64,000 bases of DNA, taken from positions 13,497,001-13,561,000 of the forward strand of contig CANTUQ010000073.1 in assembly GCA_947683425.1 (NCBI GenBank). The letters run 5' to 3'. The first letter of the stretch is position 1; each line of letters starts with the position of its first letter. The notes beneath the pieces were generated by a model. It saw only the letters and a list, made by a program, of their open reading frames with translations, was not told where the DNA came from and searched no databases. This document shows positions 31,425-43,735 of this stretch, piece after piece. The translations under genes and the position numbers were made by a program. The DNA comes from Excoecaria cochinchinensis (lineage: Eukaryota > Streptophyta > Magnoliopsida > Malpighiales > Euphorbiaceae).

Positions 31425-32945
31425 TTTAGCAACGGAAAGTAATTTGGGTTGCTATTTTTCAGTCACTTAGCAATCCAATGAATTTTTCATTGCTATTTTA
31501 GAAATTTAGCAACGAAAATTATATCCCCTTACTATTTTTTTACCATTTAGCAACCGAACGTGTTTTCGTTGTTATTTTAGAATCCTTTTTTAAAACTTGT
31601 TATTTTGCAACGGAAAGTAATTTCGGTTGCTATTTTTCCGTCATTTAGCAACCGAATGAACTTTTTGTTGCTAATTTAGAAATTTAGCAACCAAAATTAC
31701 ATTCTGTTGCTATTTTTTCGTCATTTAGCAACCGAATGTGATCCGTTACTATTTTAGAACCCTTTTTTAAAACTTATTATTTAGCAACGGAAAATAATTT
31801 CGGTTGCTATTTTTTCGTTATTTAGCAACCGAATGAATTTTCTGTTGCTATTTTAGAAATTTAGCAATGGAAATTACATTCCGTTTCTATTATTTCGCCA
31901 TTTAGCAACCGAATATGTTTCCGTTGCTATTTTAGAACCCTTGTTATTTAGCAACGAAAAGTATTTTCGGTTGTTATTTTTCAGCCATTTAGCAATCGAA
32001 TGTTGTTTCCGTTGCTATTTTAGCAACGAAAAGTATATTCGGTTGCTATTTTTTCGCCATATAGCAACCGAAATAACTGTCAGTTGCTATTTAAGAACCC
32101 CATTTTTAAAAGCTTCTTATTTAGCAACGGAAATTACATTCCGTTTCTATTGTTTCTCCATTTAGCAATCGAATATGTTTTCGTTGCTATTTTAGAACCC
32201 TTATTATTTAGCAACGAAAAGTATTTTCGGTTGCTATTTTTCAGTCATTTAGCAACCGAATGTTGTTTCCGTTGCTATTTTAGCAACGGAAAGTATATTC
32301 GGTTGCTATTTTTTCGCCATTTAGCAACCGACATAACTTTCGGTTGCTATTTAAGAACCCAATTTTTAAAATCTTCTTATTTAACAACGAAAATTACATT
32401 CCGTTGCTATTGTTTCGCCATTTAGCAACCGAATATATTTCCGTTGCTATTTTAGAACCCTTGTTATTTAGCAACGGAAAGTATTTTCGGTTGCTATTTT
32501 TCAGCCATTTAGCAACCGAATGTTGTTTCCGTTCGGTTGCTATTTTTTTGCCATTTAGCAACTGAAATAACTTTCGGTTGCTATTTAAGAACCAAATTTT
32601 TAAAAGTTTCTATTTAGCAACAGAAATTACATTCCGTTGCTATTTTTCGCCATTTAGCAACCGAATATATTTTCCGTTACTATTTTTGAACCCTTTTTTT
32701 AAGACTTATTAACGAAAAAATAGCATGCTAAAATAGCAACGGGAAATAGGTTCCGTTGCTTTCCGTTGCTATTTTTCGTTCCAAAATTTTTTGACACATT
32801 ATGTAGCAACGGTATAGTAATTTCGTTGCTAAATCTAAAATGTTTAACCAATTTTAGCAACGAAATCTCATTTTTGTTGCTATTTAGCAACGAAATTAAT
32901 TCCGTTGCTATTTTTCTTTTGCTATTTTCACATTTTCTTGTAGTG
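31425..32945. repeat. CACTA-B right subterminal repeat array, 1.5 kb
   Basis: Several dozen copies of two motif variants, TTCCGTTGCTA and TTCGGTTGCTA, with their complements TAGCAACGGAA and TAGCAACCGAA, spaced about 25-35 bp. A larger unit marked by AGAACCCTTTTTTAAAA recurs near 31579, 31757, 32094, 32354, 32589 and 32690. The open frames seen here are by-products of the repeat. Confidence 0.92.
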
Positions 32946-33971
32946 ACGTGGGACACTTAGTTACAGAAATAGCAATGGAATAAGGTTGTCAATAAACTAA
33001 TTTATTTTTGCAACCAAACTTTTCTATCAGTGTGGTCGTTGCTAATACTTAAAACATAAATTACATTTATATATCTGTAAAAAAGGAATGAATAGTCGAT
33101 AATTTTTTGACAACTAATATTAAAAGAAATAAGACTAAAAGAAAAATTAACTAATTCCAAAATAAAAAAATGCAGGTAGTATTTCTCTCTTTCCTTCTCA
33201 CTACCTGTAAACGCGTGGGATTTCGATGTTTCCTTATTAAGAATGGCTAGTAGGGTATGTATTTTCGTATAAAAATGGGTCCAACTATTTCCTTGAGATA
33301 GTATGATGAGTAAGGGCCAACCCTTTCATTTATTTTCACATGTGGAAATATCCCCTCTATGAGGCAGTATTAGTGGAGTCACCACCCAGTGGGTTAGGCC
33401 GTGGATGAAAACCCAAGAGATCTAAGTTCAGGAATCTTGATCTTATTTCTGCCTTATAATTAACATCTTATCTTTCTTGATGGTTTCCATGTTTATTATT
33501 CCCCTTTTAAAATACAAATGCATTAAAGCGGTAAAGAGCAGCCATAAATCACATTTATACTAGTAATCCGAATTTATTTTATTTTGATCATAAATTACGC
33601 ATTTTATAAAATGGGCTTCATTTATGTATGATTATTGGATATTAGTCCATTATTTGAGTGAATTTGGCCTCCGGTCTGTCTAAAGGGAATTGGAATATTG
33701 GTCCTTTAATCTGAATTTATTGGTGGCATTTTCCTCCAACATCGATAATTTCATAATAGATGGGTACTTGATTCAATTTCACCATTATTCTCAAAGTGTA
33801 ATTTGGGAACGCGTTACCAGGGAGTTCCTATACCATTATTCGTGACCAATACTAAGAAAACGGTTAATTTTATTGATTGTTATAAAAGTCTTAGAACATT
33901 AGTCCCATTTTATTCTAAATGGTAAAAGTGATGGAAAAATGCTATGAAAGCTTAGATTATTTTGGGAAAAT
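32946..33971. other. Repeat-derived spacer left of S2
   Basis: AT-rich, no gene. Phrases such as GGAGTCACCACC (near 33376) and GATATTAGTCC / ATTGGTCC (near 33650-33710) also occur in region X, suggesting an old LTR of the same broad kind. The stretch continues on the other side of S2 at 37975. Confidence 0.5.
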
Positions 33972-36900
33972 TGTAACACCCCCATCGCCGCCCCCGTTGG
34001 AAGGACGCCGACGGGCACGCTACCCGACGCTCACTCACACAGATATGCACATGCACAATACGGAAGCACACATTTATACGTAACATACATACGAAAATAC
34101 GGGTTAATTAAAAACTTGACTTAATTTGCGGGCACAGACTGATCATGCAATAACTCACACACACGCAGGCACTAAGGGGAAGCATAAAGCGAATGATAAA
34201 ACAAAGGAAACTTAACATAAAAACATACTAACGTTTACATTTCCCAAAAGTAATCTCAAGATTCTTACTTATAATTACATAAATACAATAATATAGAAAT
34301 ACAAAACTGAAATACAGAAGCTGAACAAAAATACAAAACTTCTAACTTCAACTTGGCCGACCTTGCAGATGCGCGATTCGAACAGAACCAAACCTGCCAC
34401 CTGCACGGAAAGAAAATCCGTGCTAAGCGATAAACGCTTAGTGGGGAGAACACACAAGAGTATGAGCGGCCATTCACAATGGTCGCCAATGCATAACACA
34501 CTCATAATGGCAAATGCGACATTCAAAATACATATATAATCAGGCTTGCATAGAAAGGCATTAATTTGAAAACTCATAACCATAACCAAATACTTATGTC
34601 AAGAATAGGCCAAAACAAACTTAATACAATACACGATACAAGTATCATCATACAGAACTACATACAATATCACATGCATATATCTACCATGGTATCAAAT
34701 ATCAGTACCTTACCGTGCGAAGTCACATGGGATTTACACATGCAATTGTCATAACTAAGTACCCATGCATGAACTAACAACCCAATCAAATGCGACACAA
34801 TCACCGTATGATAACGCACCCAACTATCATGTTGAAAATACTAGCTATCTAACATACTTTGACATGCCATACATACACTAGCCAAAAAATCCAAGAGACG
34901 ACATCCAAAGCACCACATAACCGCTGCGCAAGTCTAATATCTAAAATATCATGCTGAAAACACTCTAATAGCGGAGACCGAAGACATAATCACATAACAT
35001 CACATTCATATCATCACCATGCAGAAAGTACAGTTAAAACTTACATACTTACAGCCACAACTGCTTCGGTTCACATGCTTATATATAACATAACCATGCT
35101 AGAGTCACATACATAAATACATTAGTCGAATCACATTCAAAGCATTCTGAAACTTATAACACAACACATGACAAGTGCGGATAATGGTGTAAGGTATCCA
35201 ATCATGCTTACAATAAAAAGGCATACATTCCGAAGCTCAAATCCACATTCATATACTTATAAACTGATTTCCCAAATCATTATCGTGCTCATTCTGATAT
35301 CACATTCTTATAGTTATTTCAAAGCAAAACAAAACAAAATAACAAGGCACCTGCTGACTCACAATAGTGGATAACGAGTGTACAGACAGTACTTTACGGG
35401 TACGAGCCGATTACAGACAGTACATTACGGGTACGAATCGAGAAAACCATTTTACTTTTAACTTTCACAAATCATTTAAAAAAAAGGACCTTAAATAAGA
35501 TCCTTACACATAATAGGGTTCGCGAGGAACCAAAAGGGGGACCTGATCAGGGTCCAAACGTTCAAAAGGGCTGCAGCTAACGGGACTCTATTAGGCATGC
35601 CTAACTATCCACTAGACTGACTCTCGCAGGTCATGCATAAAACATTTCACGTTTCGAATCGCGCAACGCATAAATATATATACATCATGAATAAACCAGA
35701 GTACGATAGACATATAAATACGCTCATAAAGTCGGTCATATATCATACAATTCCTATTGCAAAACATAATACAGTCTATACACTTTACATTAAACAATAT
35801 TCTCAAGCATGTCAAAATCAGGTATGAAAGCACTACCATGCCAATGATTATCAATACAAAATCCTAATCATGCGGTAGATGAGGATAACTAAGAATAAAT
35901 CATGCATAATCCAAATTACATTTAAGCATAACACATTGAGTTCAAAGGCTAAAGCATAATAATGCATTCAGACATCAACCATATTATTCAAATAAATTTG
36001 GCATAGCATACTATCAATCATACCTCCTACAATTCATATTCAGAAGCATGCAATAGTTCAATCAATCACATTTTAGCACTACTCAATATACTAAAGCATG
36101 TCAGGAACACATGTGGAATCATATATGCCAATGATTAATAACGCATAATCTTAGTCGTGGAATGATACAATAAACTCTTAAGCATGGCAGATTATTCTTA
36201 GAGGAGGATCTGATCAAGGATATGCATAACATATTGCTAATCACAAATAAATTAGGGTAACCATTCATATAAGCAAGGTAATATAGCACACAGTAGGGAA
36301 AAAGCCATAAAGCATTTGAAAGTCATTTTATAACAAAACTAGTCACTTAGGAAACAAGGCAAAACAGAAAAGGCCATATAAGAACATATAAAAGTATGAC
36401 AAGAATCATACAGCAGTATAAGTCCATACAGAAGAAATAGGAAATTCATTTTGGTTGAAACTGGGCTAATTTAGAAAATGGGGCGAAAAGGGGTCGGTTA
36501 CGAGCCATGTCACGACTCGTGACTGGCCTCAAAGGAGGGTCACGAGTCGTGACTCTATGTCACGCCTCGTGACATGCCTCACAAGGAGTCACGAGCCGTG
36601 ACTCTAAGTCACGTCTCGTGACTTGCCTCACCAGGGAGTCACGAGTCGTGACTCTAAGTCACGTCTCGTGACTTGCCTCTCAGGGCAGTCACGCCCCGCG
36701 ACTGCCTTTAGCTCGCTGAAAAGTCACGCGTCGTGACTGGGAGGCAGAGTAACGTGTCGTGACTGGGAGTCACGACTTGTGACTTGCCTCTCACCGGGCA
36801 GTCACGACACACACACACGTACTGGAAACGAAAATTCTACCAGAATCGCGATTTTCCGTTCCCAGCAAGCCCAAAATTCAAAGAACTCGATAAAAACCAT

Positions 36901-37974
36901 TTCAATTTGATTCAAAACACTACCAATCTCATCTTACCTTCCAATCGATCTTCCATACATTAAAAAATGAAGTAACAACAACTTAATTCAACAATCAAAA
37001 CAACCAACACCATGCATAAACACATTCAATTCCCTCAAGAACATAAACCCTAAAATTTACAGTAAGTTCAAAACCCAAACTCAGTACCTTCAATTCAATC
37101 CTTATCATGCATTACTAATACATCTAATCACATAAATCATGCATATACACATTCCAAAACACACCAAATTCCAGAAATTAAACAATGCAACACATTTACA
37201 ACCCTAGGTGAGAATTAGGGCAGAGACATCTCAGAAGTTCAAATGCAGGAATCAAAGCTCCCAAACCTGGAATTGAAGATCCAAAATCACACTTTAAGCT
37301 TCAATCCTCAATCCTTTACTTGTCCTTAAGCTTCTTCTTGCAATCTAAAGCTTGCACAAACAAGAAACCCACAAAATCCTTAGCCAAACCCTAACTGAAG
37401 TAAAACCAGTAGAAGAAGAAGAAGAAGAAGAAGAACAAGAGCACGTAGAAAACCTTAAACTCCAACTTACCTCTTCAAGCAAAACACACTCCAAGCCAAA
37501 GAGAAAGAAAGGAAAAGCAGAGAAAGGAGAAGAGAAGAAGAAAGGAGGCGTGAGAGAAGAGAGAACGGGAATGCCCAAAATCTGTGTTCCCTCTCTCTCT
37601 TCCTCTTACTTCTTCTTTCTTCATTCACTGCCCACCTAACAATGCCACATAGCAGCTCCCAATTGGACCATAAAACCCACTTAGACTTTTCCAAACCAAA
37701 GCACCATACACTCACATGCACCCAATCCTTTCCTTAAATAAATATCTCATGCCAAGGTACCAAACTCACACTTCACAAGATAAATGCCACAACCAAAACA
37801 CCCTACAACCGTATACCACAAGCACACACTAACATTTCTCTTCTTAACATACTTAATTAATTATTTACCATTAAGTCCTTATTATCCAAATTCCTCATGC
37901 ACAAATTACTGAAATACCCTTGCATTCCCGACTTAGCATACACATTCCGACCAGGGCTATTTTGGGGTGTGACA
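33972..37974 (-). repeat. S2: complete solo LTR, 4003 bp, minus strand
   Basis: Left end TGTAACACCCCC (reverse complement of an LTR end), right end GGGGTGTGACA, flanked on both sides by AAAAT (33967-33971 and 37975-37979), a perfect 5-bp target duplication. Read on the minus strand it shows donor AGGTAAGTTG (37465-37472), acceptor-like AGGTTTGGGA (37259-37268), dyad array (36497-36815), palindrome TTAGGCATGCCTAA (35591-35604), hairpin CTAAGCG/CGCTTAG with a five-base loop (34423-34441) and GCACGG..CCGTGC (34403-34423). A (GAA)n stretch and a CT-rich leader lie near 37407-37620. No internal region remains. Confidence 0.92.
36497..36815 (-). repeat. S2 dyad array, GTCACGAGTCGTGAC type
   Basis: Tandem units of about 60-66 bp, each with GTCACGAGTCGTGAC and GTCACGTCTCGTGAC, separated by TTGCCTC-type linkers. 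The first is a perfect 7-bp-arm palindrome. Sequence unlike the other LTR arrays but at a comparable place in the LTR (1.16-1.48 kb from its start). Confidence 0.9.
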
Positions 37975-38716
37975 AAAATTCTCTTTATTTTGGACAATTA
38001 AATTATGGGATATTGGTCCCTCTTCATGTGACAAATGGCTTTAGGGGAAGTGACTTTGGTTATTAAAACATTTTTTTTATTTTATTTAAAAGTCCCTAAT
38101 TAATTGGTGATTAATTTGTGAAATACTCTTAATGTGATGAAAATCATTTTATTTGAATTTTCTTGGGTAAATCCATATACAGCCCCTTGAACTTGTCAAT
38201 AAATATCATTTAAGCACTTAAACTTTAATAATGAACATATAAGCACTTGAATTTTATTTTTATGTAACAAATCAACACAAAAATTAACCGGTCAAATGCG
38301 TGAAATACACTTAATTACAAAAGCGTGAACACATTAACTTTTTCACCTCCTTTCTTCTTCCTCAGAAGCAAAAATCTTCTTCTTTGTACTGTAATGGCTC
38401 CCAATCTTCTGTGCCTCTCTTTAATCTCCTTCTTTAAGCTACCAATATCCTCTCCAATTTCATCTACCTCTCCATGGCTTTCACTTTATAACTCGTCTAC
38501 GAAATTGCAAAAATATTAAACAAAAAAGGGAAATGCTCTAACAAAGCAGTAAGAAATAAGATCAAAGCTTTGCTCTTTACTCGAAACAAAAATATAAATA
38601 TCAAAAATCAAAGATCCAAAACTAAATAGCAGAGAAAAGAGAAACACAATGCTGCAAAGCAAATGGAAGATATATAGAGTAAACTAGCAATTCTTCAAGT
38701 CAGTCACTTTCTCTCT
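37975..38716. other. Repeat-derived spacer right of S2
   Basis: Continues the region left of S2 (GATATTGGTCC near 38010). The part at 38165-38310 (AGCCCCTTGAACTTG.., repeated AAGCACTTAAA) looks like the terminal region of a non-autonomous DNA transposon, but no paired inverted terminus was found. No gene. Confidence 0.4.
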
Positions 38717-39632
38717 ATAACACCCCAAAATATACCCTAGAAGGATTTGTACATGTCTAGGGATATTGGTGATCGAAACTGTATGATTTGATGGTCGGAG
38801 TGATTAAGTTGGGAAAAAAAAGAGAAGATATGATTGAGATTAAGAAAAAGGGAGGCAAGGGTAATTTGGTTATTTTGGTATACACGGATTTAATAGAATG
38901 GCATAGGTAACTATGAGGGCTAATTTATGAGAATGGATTAGTACTGTACCGAATGTATGTAAGTTGTGGTGTCAGGTGTGCCGAAAGAACGAATTCGATA
39001 TAAATGTAAAAGTTTTGGCAAGCGTGGCCAATTGTAAATTTGCAAGGTATGAGTTTAGGACTTAATTGAAGGGGCAGAGATTTAATTGTGGGCCAATATA
39101 AGAATTATATTTATGTATTATGTTATTGTATAATTAAAGGAGAAGATGTGGACTAAAAGGGACAATTGGACATAAAAATCTAGAATGGACCTATGGTAGA
39201 GTGACACTTGGCACTTTGGATAAGAAGGGATTGAAGGGGTATAAAAAGAGGAGAGAGAACGTGAGAGAGGGCAGAAATCTGCTCTCCTCTCTCTCGTTAT
39301 TCCCCGTTTTTCTTCTTCTTTCTCTTCTTCTTCTTTCAATGCCATTTCTTCTTTCCAAGTTCAAGCCATAAGATTTGAAGGATGATTTCTGTAAGTTCAA
39401 GTGTTTGAGTGAGGAGTTAAAAGGTAAAGGTAAGTTATAAGTCCTGATTTCTTCATTTCTCTTTGATTAGCTAGGAACTCTACTTAATGTTATGTGTGTG
39501 TTTGTTGAGGAAATTGGATGAGATTATCATGGCAGAGTATGAAAGTAAAGAAGTGCAACCATTTAAGCTAATAGGAGCAAAGGAGTGTGAGGTTTGGGAA
39601 ATTTATATGCTTTGATGTATATACATACATAT
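38717..39632 (+). repeat. Y: LTR 5' fragment, 916 bp
   Basis: Begins TATAACACCCC (TG changed to TA). It has the clearest core promoter of the window: TATAAAAAG at 39240-39248 followed by a purine run and a CT-rich block. Donor-like GTAAGT is at 39430 and AGGTTTGGGA at 39590-39599. It is cut at 39633 by repeat X, so the dyad array and hairpins are not present. Confidence 0.75.
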
Positions 39633-41034
39633 TGTGACACGCGCCGAACCCCTGGCGGCCCCGAAAGCCCGCTTTTAGGGCATTCGAGAGACGTTCATGA
39701 AACTTGTAACAGATTATAAGGGCATCTATTTTGGGCAACAAGGAGATTTCTTGGAGTCGCCACCCAATAAAATATTGGAAAAGGTCGTATAGCCTTACTG
39801 AGCCTAAGACGGCGCATTTGTGTCTATTTTGGGCAAGCCAGAGATTTTTTGGAGTGCCCATCCCAATAGGACATTGGGATGGTACTTTAACCTCGTGGAG
39901 CCTAAGACAATGCAAATTGGACCTATTTTGGGCAACAAGAAATATTTTGGAGACCCCACCTCAATAAAACATTGAGATGGTCCTCTAACCTCGTTGAGCC
40001 TATGACTAGAGATGGTTCGGGACTTCTCATTTATTCATACCTTGATTAAATTATAATTGAGTTTTGAATTTAATATTTCATTCCATTTCTAATACAATTA
40101 ATTAAAGCGCAGATTATCATGTAATAGAGAGCAGCAAATAAGATAAATTGAGTGTAAAGATGAACAGATGATAACTTACAATAAAACCAGGGGCGAAATA
40201 CAACCCCCACTATAAATGAACAGAAAATAAATAAATATGCATAAAATGAGATATTCAATTTGGGGTGAGGACATTGGTCCTCACATAGATGCTTACAAAA
40301 ATAATTTTGTAGTGCCATTTAATTTAAATGGAAAAGCTAGGACATTGGTCCTTTTATTATTAACAAATTTCAAATTTTAGTAGAAAACATTTTGTGTGTC
40401 GGTTCTTTTTTAAGTGCGGTCGAAAAGCCTTTATTTTTACAAACCTCAAGGAAATAAAAGAAAATAAAACAATAATTAATACATGCCTCAGAATAATAAA
40501 TTCTAAACTATTCATCTCGACCGTGCTCCACCTACCTCCATAAACGAGCCACATATTCCTCGCGGTTGCGGTCATGACAGAAAATAATATTGGTCAATAA
40601 TAGACTAAATTAAACTAAACGATTAAATAAATAAACAAATAATTGAATGAAATAAATTTACAAAAGTAATTAATCTAATACTGTAAAAATAGAATAAACT
40701 GACAGAATTAACCAATTAATAAATATAAAACACTAATAACATAATTATAATAATCAATAACAATAAAAATAATTATAATAATAATAATGATAACAAATAA
40801 TAACCATAAAAATAATGTTCACGACACAATAATAACCAAAAACTATAACAAAAAATAATATTCACACCACAATAAAAGTAGCAATAGAAGTAATATTAAT
40901 CCAAATGATAATAATAATAATAATAATAACAACAACAATAACACAACAATATAATAATAACAACCATAATGATATTAATTATAACAATAAAAGTAATAAC
41001 ATTAATAATAATAATAATAACATAATATTAACAT

Positions 41035-41130
<96 letters not shown>

Positions 41131-41136
41131 CAACCA

Positions 41137-41183
<47 letters not shown>

Positions 41184-41479
41184 AATAAATAAAATAAAAT
41201 AAAAAAATATAACCCACTTACCTGCTGCCTAGCCGGAGCCGCCGGAGGCTCGCCGGTGGTCGACACTGCTGCCACTGAAGGATAGATCGTGGCACCAGGA
41301 GTCTGTCGCCGCCTATCACGAACCGGAAGGAAGTGGGGTTTGGTCGAAAAATGCTGTAGAAGGTCGCGGCTCCTCCTCCTCCGATCTCCTTATCGCCGGC
41401 GAGTAGGGCCGATCGGTGGCCACCGCCTGGTTCGTTCGGGTCTCCTCGGTCATCTGGCGTGGCGCATGCGACTGTCCGA
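39633..41479 (-). repeat. X: LTR-like repeat with triple 98-bp repeat, microsatellite and GC-rich leader
   Basis: Left end TGTGACACGCGCC. Contains three tandem copies of a 98-99 bp unit starting CTATTTTGGGCA (39726, 39824, 39923) with the phrase GGAGTCGCCACC, then AT-rich DNA, a long (AAT)n/(AAC)n tract, and a GC-rich block at 41219-41470. The block ends, on the minus strand, in CAGCAG/GTAAGTGGG, a strong 5' splice site, which suggests X is an LTR with its leader exon on the minus strand. From 40019 it is duplicated at 53026-54522. The right end is fused to the El3 LTR at GTCCGA (41474-41479). Confidence 0.65.
40905..41210. repeat. (AAT)n and (AAC)n microsatellite in X
   Basis: About 300 bp of trinucleotide repeat: AAT units, then about 12 AAC units near 41036-41072, then AAT again, grading into AAAT. 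Poly-Asn and poly-Leu frames over it are artefacts. Confidence 0.97.
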
Positions 41480-42399
41480 CCCCGTACCTTAGGGTACAAA
41501 TGCGAAATAAATCCTTGCTGGATTCTTAAATGTGGAAGGTTGATCTTGTTGAGTCACTGTACCTTAGGGTACAAATGCGTATTAGTGTATCCACGGATAC
41601 TTTGAAATTATAATGAAATTATAGTACCTCAGGGGTACCAATGCATACCTGTTATTCGCGTCTTTGAATTGCAGGCAAACCTAAATATAAAAGATAAAGA
41701 TAATCCTAACTGTTATGTTGATATGTGTGAATGCTTATATCTGATGAATTTATGCAAAATATACGTAAGCTATTCAGTCATGTGATTAAGTATTATGTAT
41801 ACACCAAGCCAATGGATGCTCTATGGAAATGTGAATTAGTAACAATGCTATGAATATAATGATACATAAATGCTCTAGACTTGTTGACTTAGGCATGAAC
41901 CTTAACATTATGCATGTATAATATTAATATTGTGTTTATGTCTATATACTATGTATGTGTTCCCCACTAAGCGTTATCGCTTAGCACGGGTTTCTTTTCT
42001 AATCCGTGTAGGTTCGATCGCATGGTGATTTCGGAAGGACAAATCCGCGTTAACGACGCTCAACACTAGGACTACTACTTTAGTGTAGGTTTTGGGGGTT
42101 TCAATGTGTTTGTACCAGTTGTGTAAGACATTTTAAACATTTGAAAATATGTAAAGCTGTTATAACTAAGTATTGTAAACTTAATGAGTGCTTGTGTATA
42201 TATGTAAGTATGTGTGTATGTTGTAAAGCATGAGAACCTATGACATGTGATGCATGAGAATGTATATTTGATGATGAAATTTTATTGTTCAGAGTGTTGG
42301 CATGAAATTGTGATAGCAAAGCTTGCATGTGTGTCTGTGTAGCGGCCGTTTCTGACTGCATTAGTGGAGCTAATCTAGTGGTCGGGAATGGGCATTACA
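41480..42399 (+). repeat. El3 left LTR, last ~920 bases
   Basis: Matches 52105-53025 of the right LTR and ends GGGCATTACA. Contains the perfect hairpin CTAAGCGTTATCGCTTAG at 41967-41984, which is decayed in the right copy (52593-52610). The fusion to X lies in a shared GTCCGA. Confidence 0.92.
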
Positions 42400-42404
42400 A
42401 GTTG

Positions 42405-42417
42405 TGGTATTAGAGCC
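42405..42417 (+). promoter_or_regulatory. El3 primer-binding site
   Basis: TGGTATTAGAGCC, one change from the initiator tRNA-Met complement, after the five-base spacer AGTTG. Confidence 0.85.
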
Positions 42418-42502
42418 TAGGTTTAGTCTTTTCTGGATAATTAGGTAGTTAGGATGTGTATAGACGTGTTAATGCGGATGTCCTTGTGTAAATTGTATAG
42501 AT

Positions 42503-43735
42503 CGATGGATCCTAGTGACAACCCTAGTCACCACTCAAGAGAGGAAACAGCCGAAAGTGTTAATCCCCGGGAAGTTGAGGTGACGGGGTCTAGTCAATCA
42601 AGGCCAGTCAGTTTTGGCAATGAGGTTCTAATGGTTCCAATGGAGGCCTTACTCAAGATGTCACAGGATATGGCAAGGGTGCTGGATCGAATGACAGCAC
42701 CGAAAGCTCTAGTAGAATCTTTACGGAAGCATGGAGCAGTAGAGTTTCATGGTACAAGGTTGGATCAGTCGAAAAAGGCAGAATACTGGTAGAGAGGGTG
42801 CAAAGGGTGCTGGGAGAAATAAGATGTCCCCCGGACTAACGAGTTGAGTGTGTAGTATCGCTGCTTCAGGGTGCAGCATACAACTGGTGGAAATTAGTTC
42901 TGCAGCATCCGATGCTTCCGGATCCAATCACTTGGGGATTCTTTAAAAAGGAATTTCGAAACAAGTTTGTAACCAAGGAGTACAAGGAGGCAAATTGGAA
43001 GTAATTTCTAAATTTAAGGCAAAGAACTATGTCTGTGGCAGAGTATGAGAAGGAGTTTTGCCGATTGAGTAAATATGCACTACAAGGTGTTCTGACTGAG
43101 GAGTTCAGGTGTCAGCAGTTTGAAGAGGGGTTGATTGAAGAGATTAAAGTGCTACTGATCTCGCTGACTACCGAGCAGAATGTAAGTTACTATCGGATAG
43201 TTCAAGCTGCTATGCGAGCAGAGAGGTCATTGGGAGTACAAAGAGAAAGGATGCAGAAAAGGAATTCCAATTGAGGTGGGTCTAATATGGGCAAGAGACC
43301 AAGAGATTCTCAAATGGCACCACCGGGCAGAATCTGTGTTTAGTTCAACAGCAAGGGGTAAGAAGCGAGGAGCACCTTCTGTATCTGGATCTGGTAGAGG
43401 TACATCTGATACAAAGAATGAAGTGCATGAGTGTCCCCACTGTGGTAAAAGACATTGAGGAGAATGTTGGAAGGTAACCGGTGCATGTTTTAGGTTTGGA
43501 AGTATCGAGCATTTCTTAGTAAACTATCCAAAAGCTTATGAGGTAACTGGAAATCAGCAGGAACAGAGCAGAGGTGGTTCTAATTTACCTCTAGTTAATA
43601 GAGGAAGAGGAAGAGGATGAGGTAGAGGTGGCCAGTCTAGAGGTGCAGCTGATTCAGAAACAGTGGACAGGTCTATATGGCACCACGTCGGGCTTATGCG
43701 ATGAAGGCACGAGAGGATCAGGATGCACCTGAAGT
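42503..43735 (+). pseudogene. El3 gag, broken
   Basis: Starts ATGGATCCTAGTGACAAC. A one-base deletion at about 42789 (TACTGGTAGAG) shifts the frame; stops follow near 43003, 43273 and 43620. Readable parts are TAPKALVESLRKHGAVEFHG, GAAYNWWKLV, the gag core EYEKEFCRLSKYA, zinc motif CPHCGKRH*GEC, and a knuckle CFRFGSIEHFLVNY that has lost two of three Cys (Phe and Tyr). A basic GRGRG tail and the YAMKAREDQDAPEVIAG linker lead into protease. Confidence 0.88.

Larger units (their letters stand above)
28387..32945. mobile_element. CACTA-B: complete non-autonomous CACTA transposon carrying gene fragments
   Basis: Termini CACTACAAGAAAATTATC (28387) and ..CATTTTCTTGTAGTG (32945) are inverted, and both flanks read ACG, a perfect 3-bp target duplication (28384-28386, 32946-32948). 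Subterminal repeats of AGCAACGGAA/AGCAACCGAA form a short array on the left (to about 28700) and a 1.5-kb array on the right (31425-32945). No transposase is present. The interior, read on the minus strand, contains exon-like fragments of at least two unrelated host genes, making it a transduplicating (Pack-type) element. Confidence 0.93.

Noticed and set aside
31941..32565. Plus-strand frames with repeated LLFFSHLA-type peptides
   Set aside because: By-products of the CACTA-B subterminal repeat; no independent coding support.
36497..36815. CRISPR-like array of regularly spaced palindromic repeats
   Set aside because: Units are in tandem without unique spacers, within a plant LTR; no cas-like genes anywhere.
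37345..37721. Frames over the (GAA)n/CT-rich part of S2
   Set aside because: Low-complexity pyrimidine leader of an LTR; a stretch of Glu or Ser codons, no domain.
38165..38310. Mutator- or hAT-like terminal sequence
   Set aside because: The style of sequence fits, but no inverted partner or target duplication was found, so it is not called as an element.
40905..41275. Poly-Asn, poly-Leu and poly-Tyr frames
   Set aside because: Translation of the (AAT)n/(AAC)n microsatellite; same at 54012-54333.
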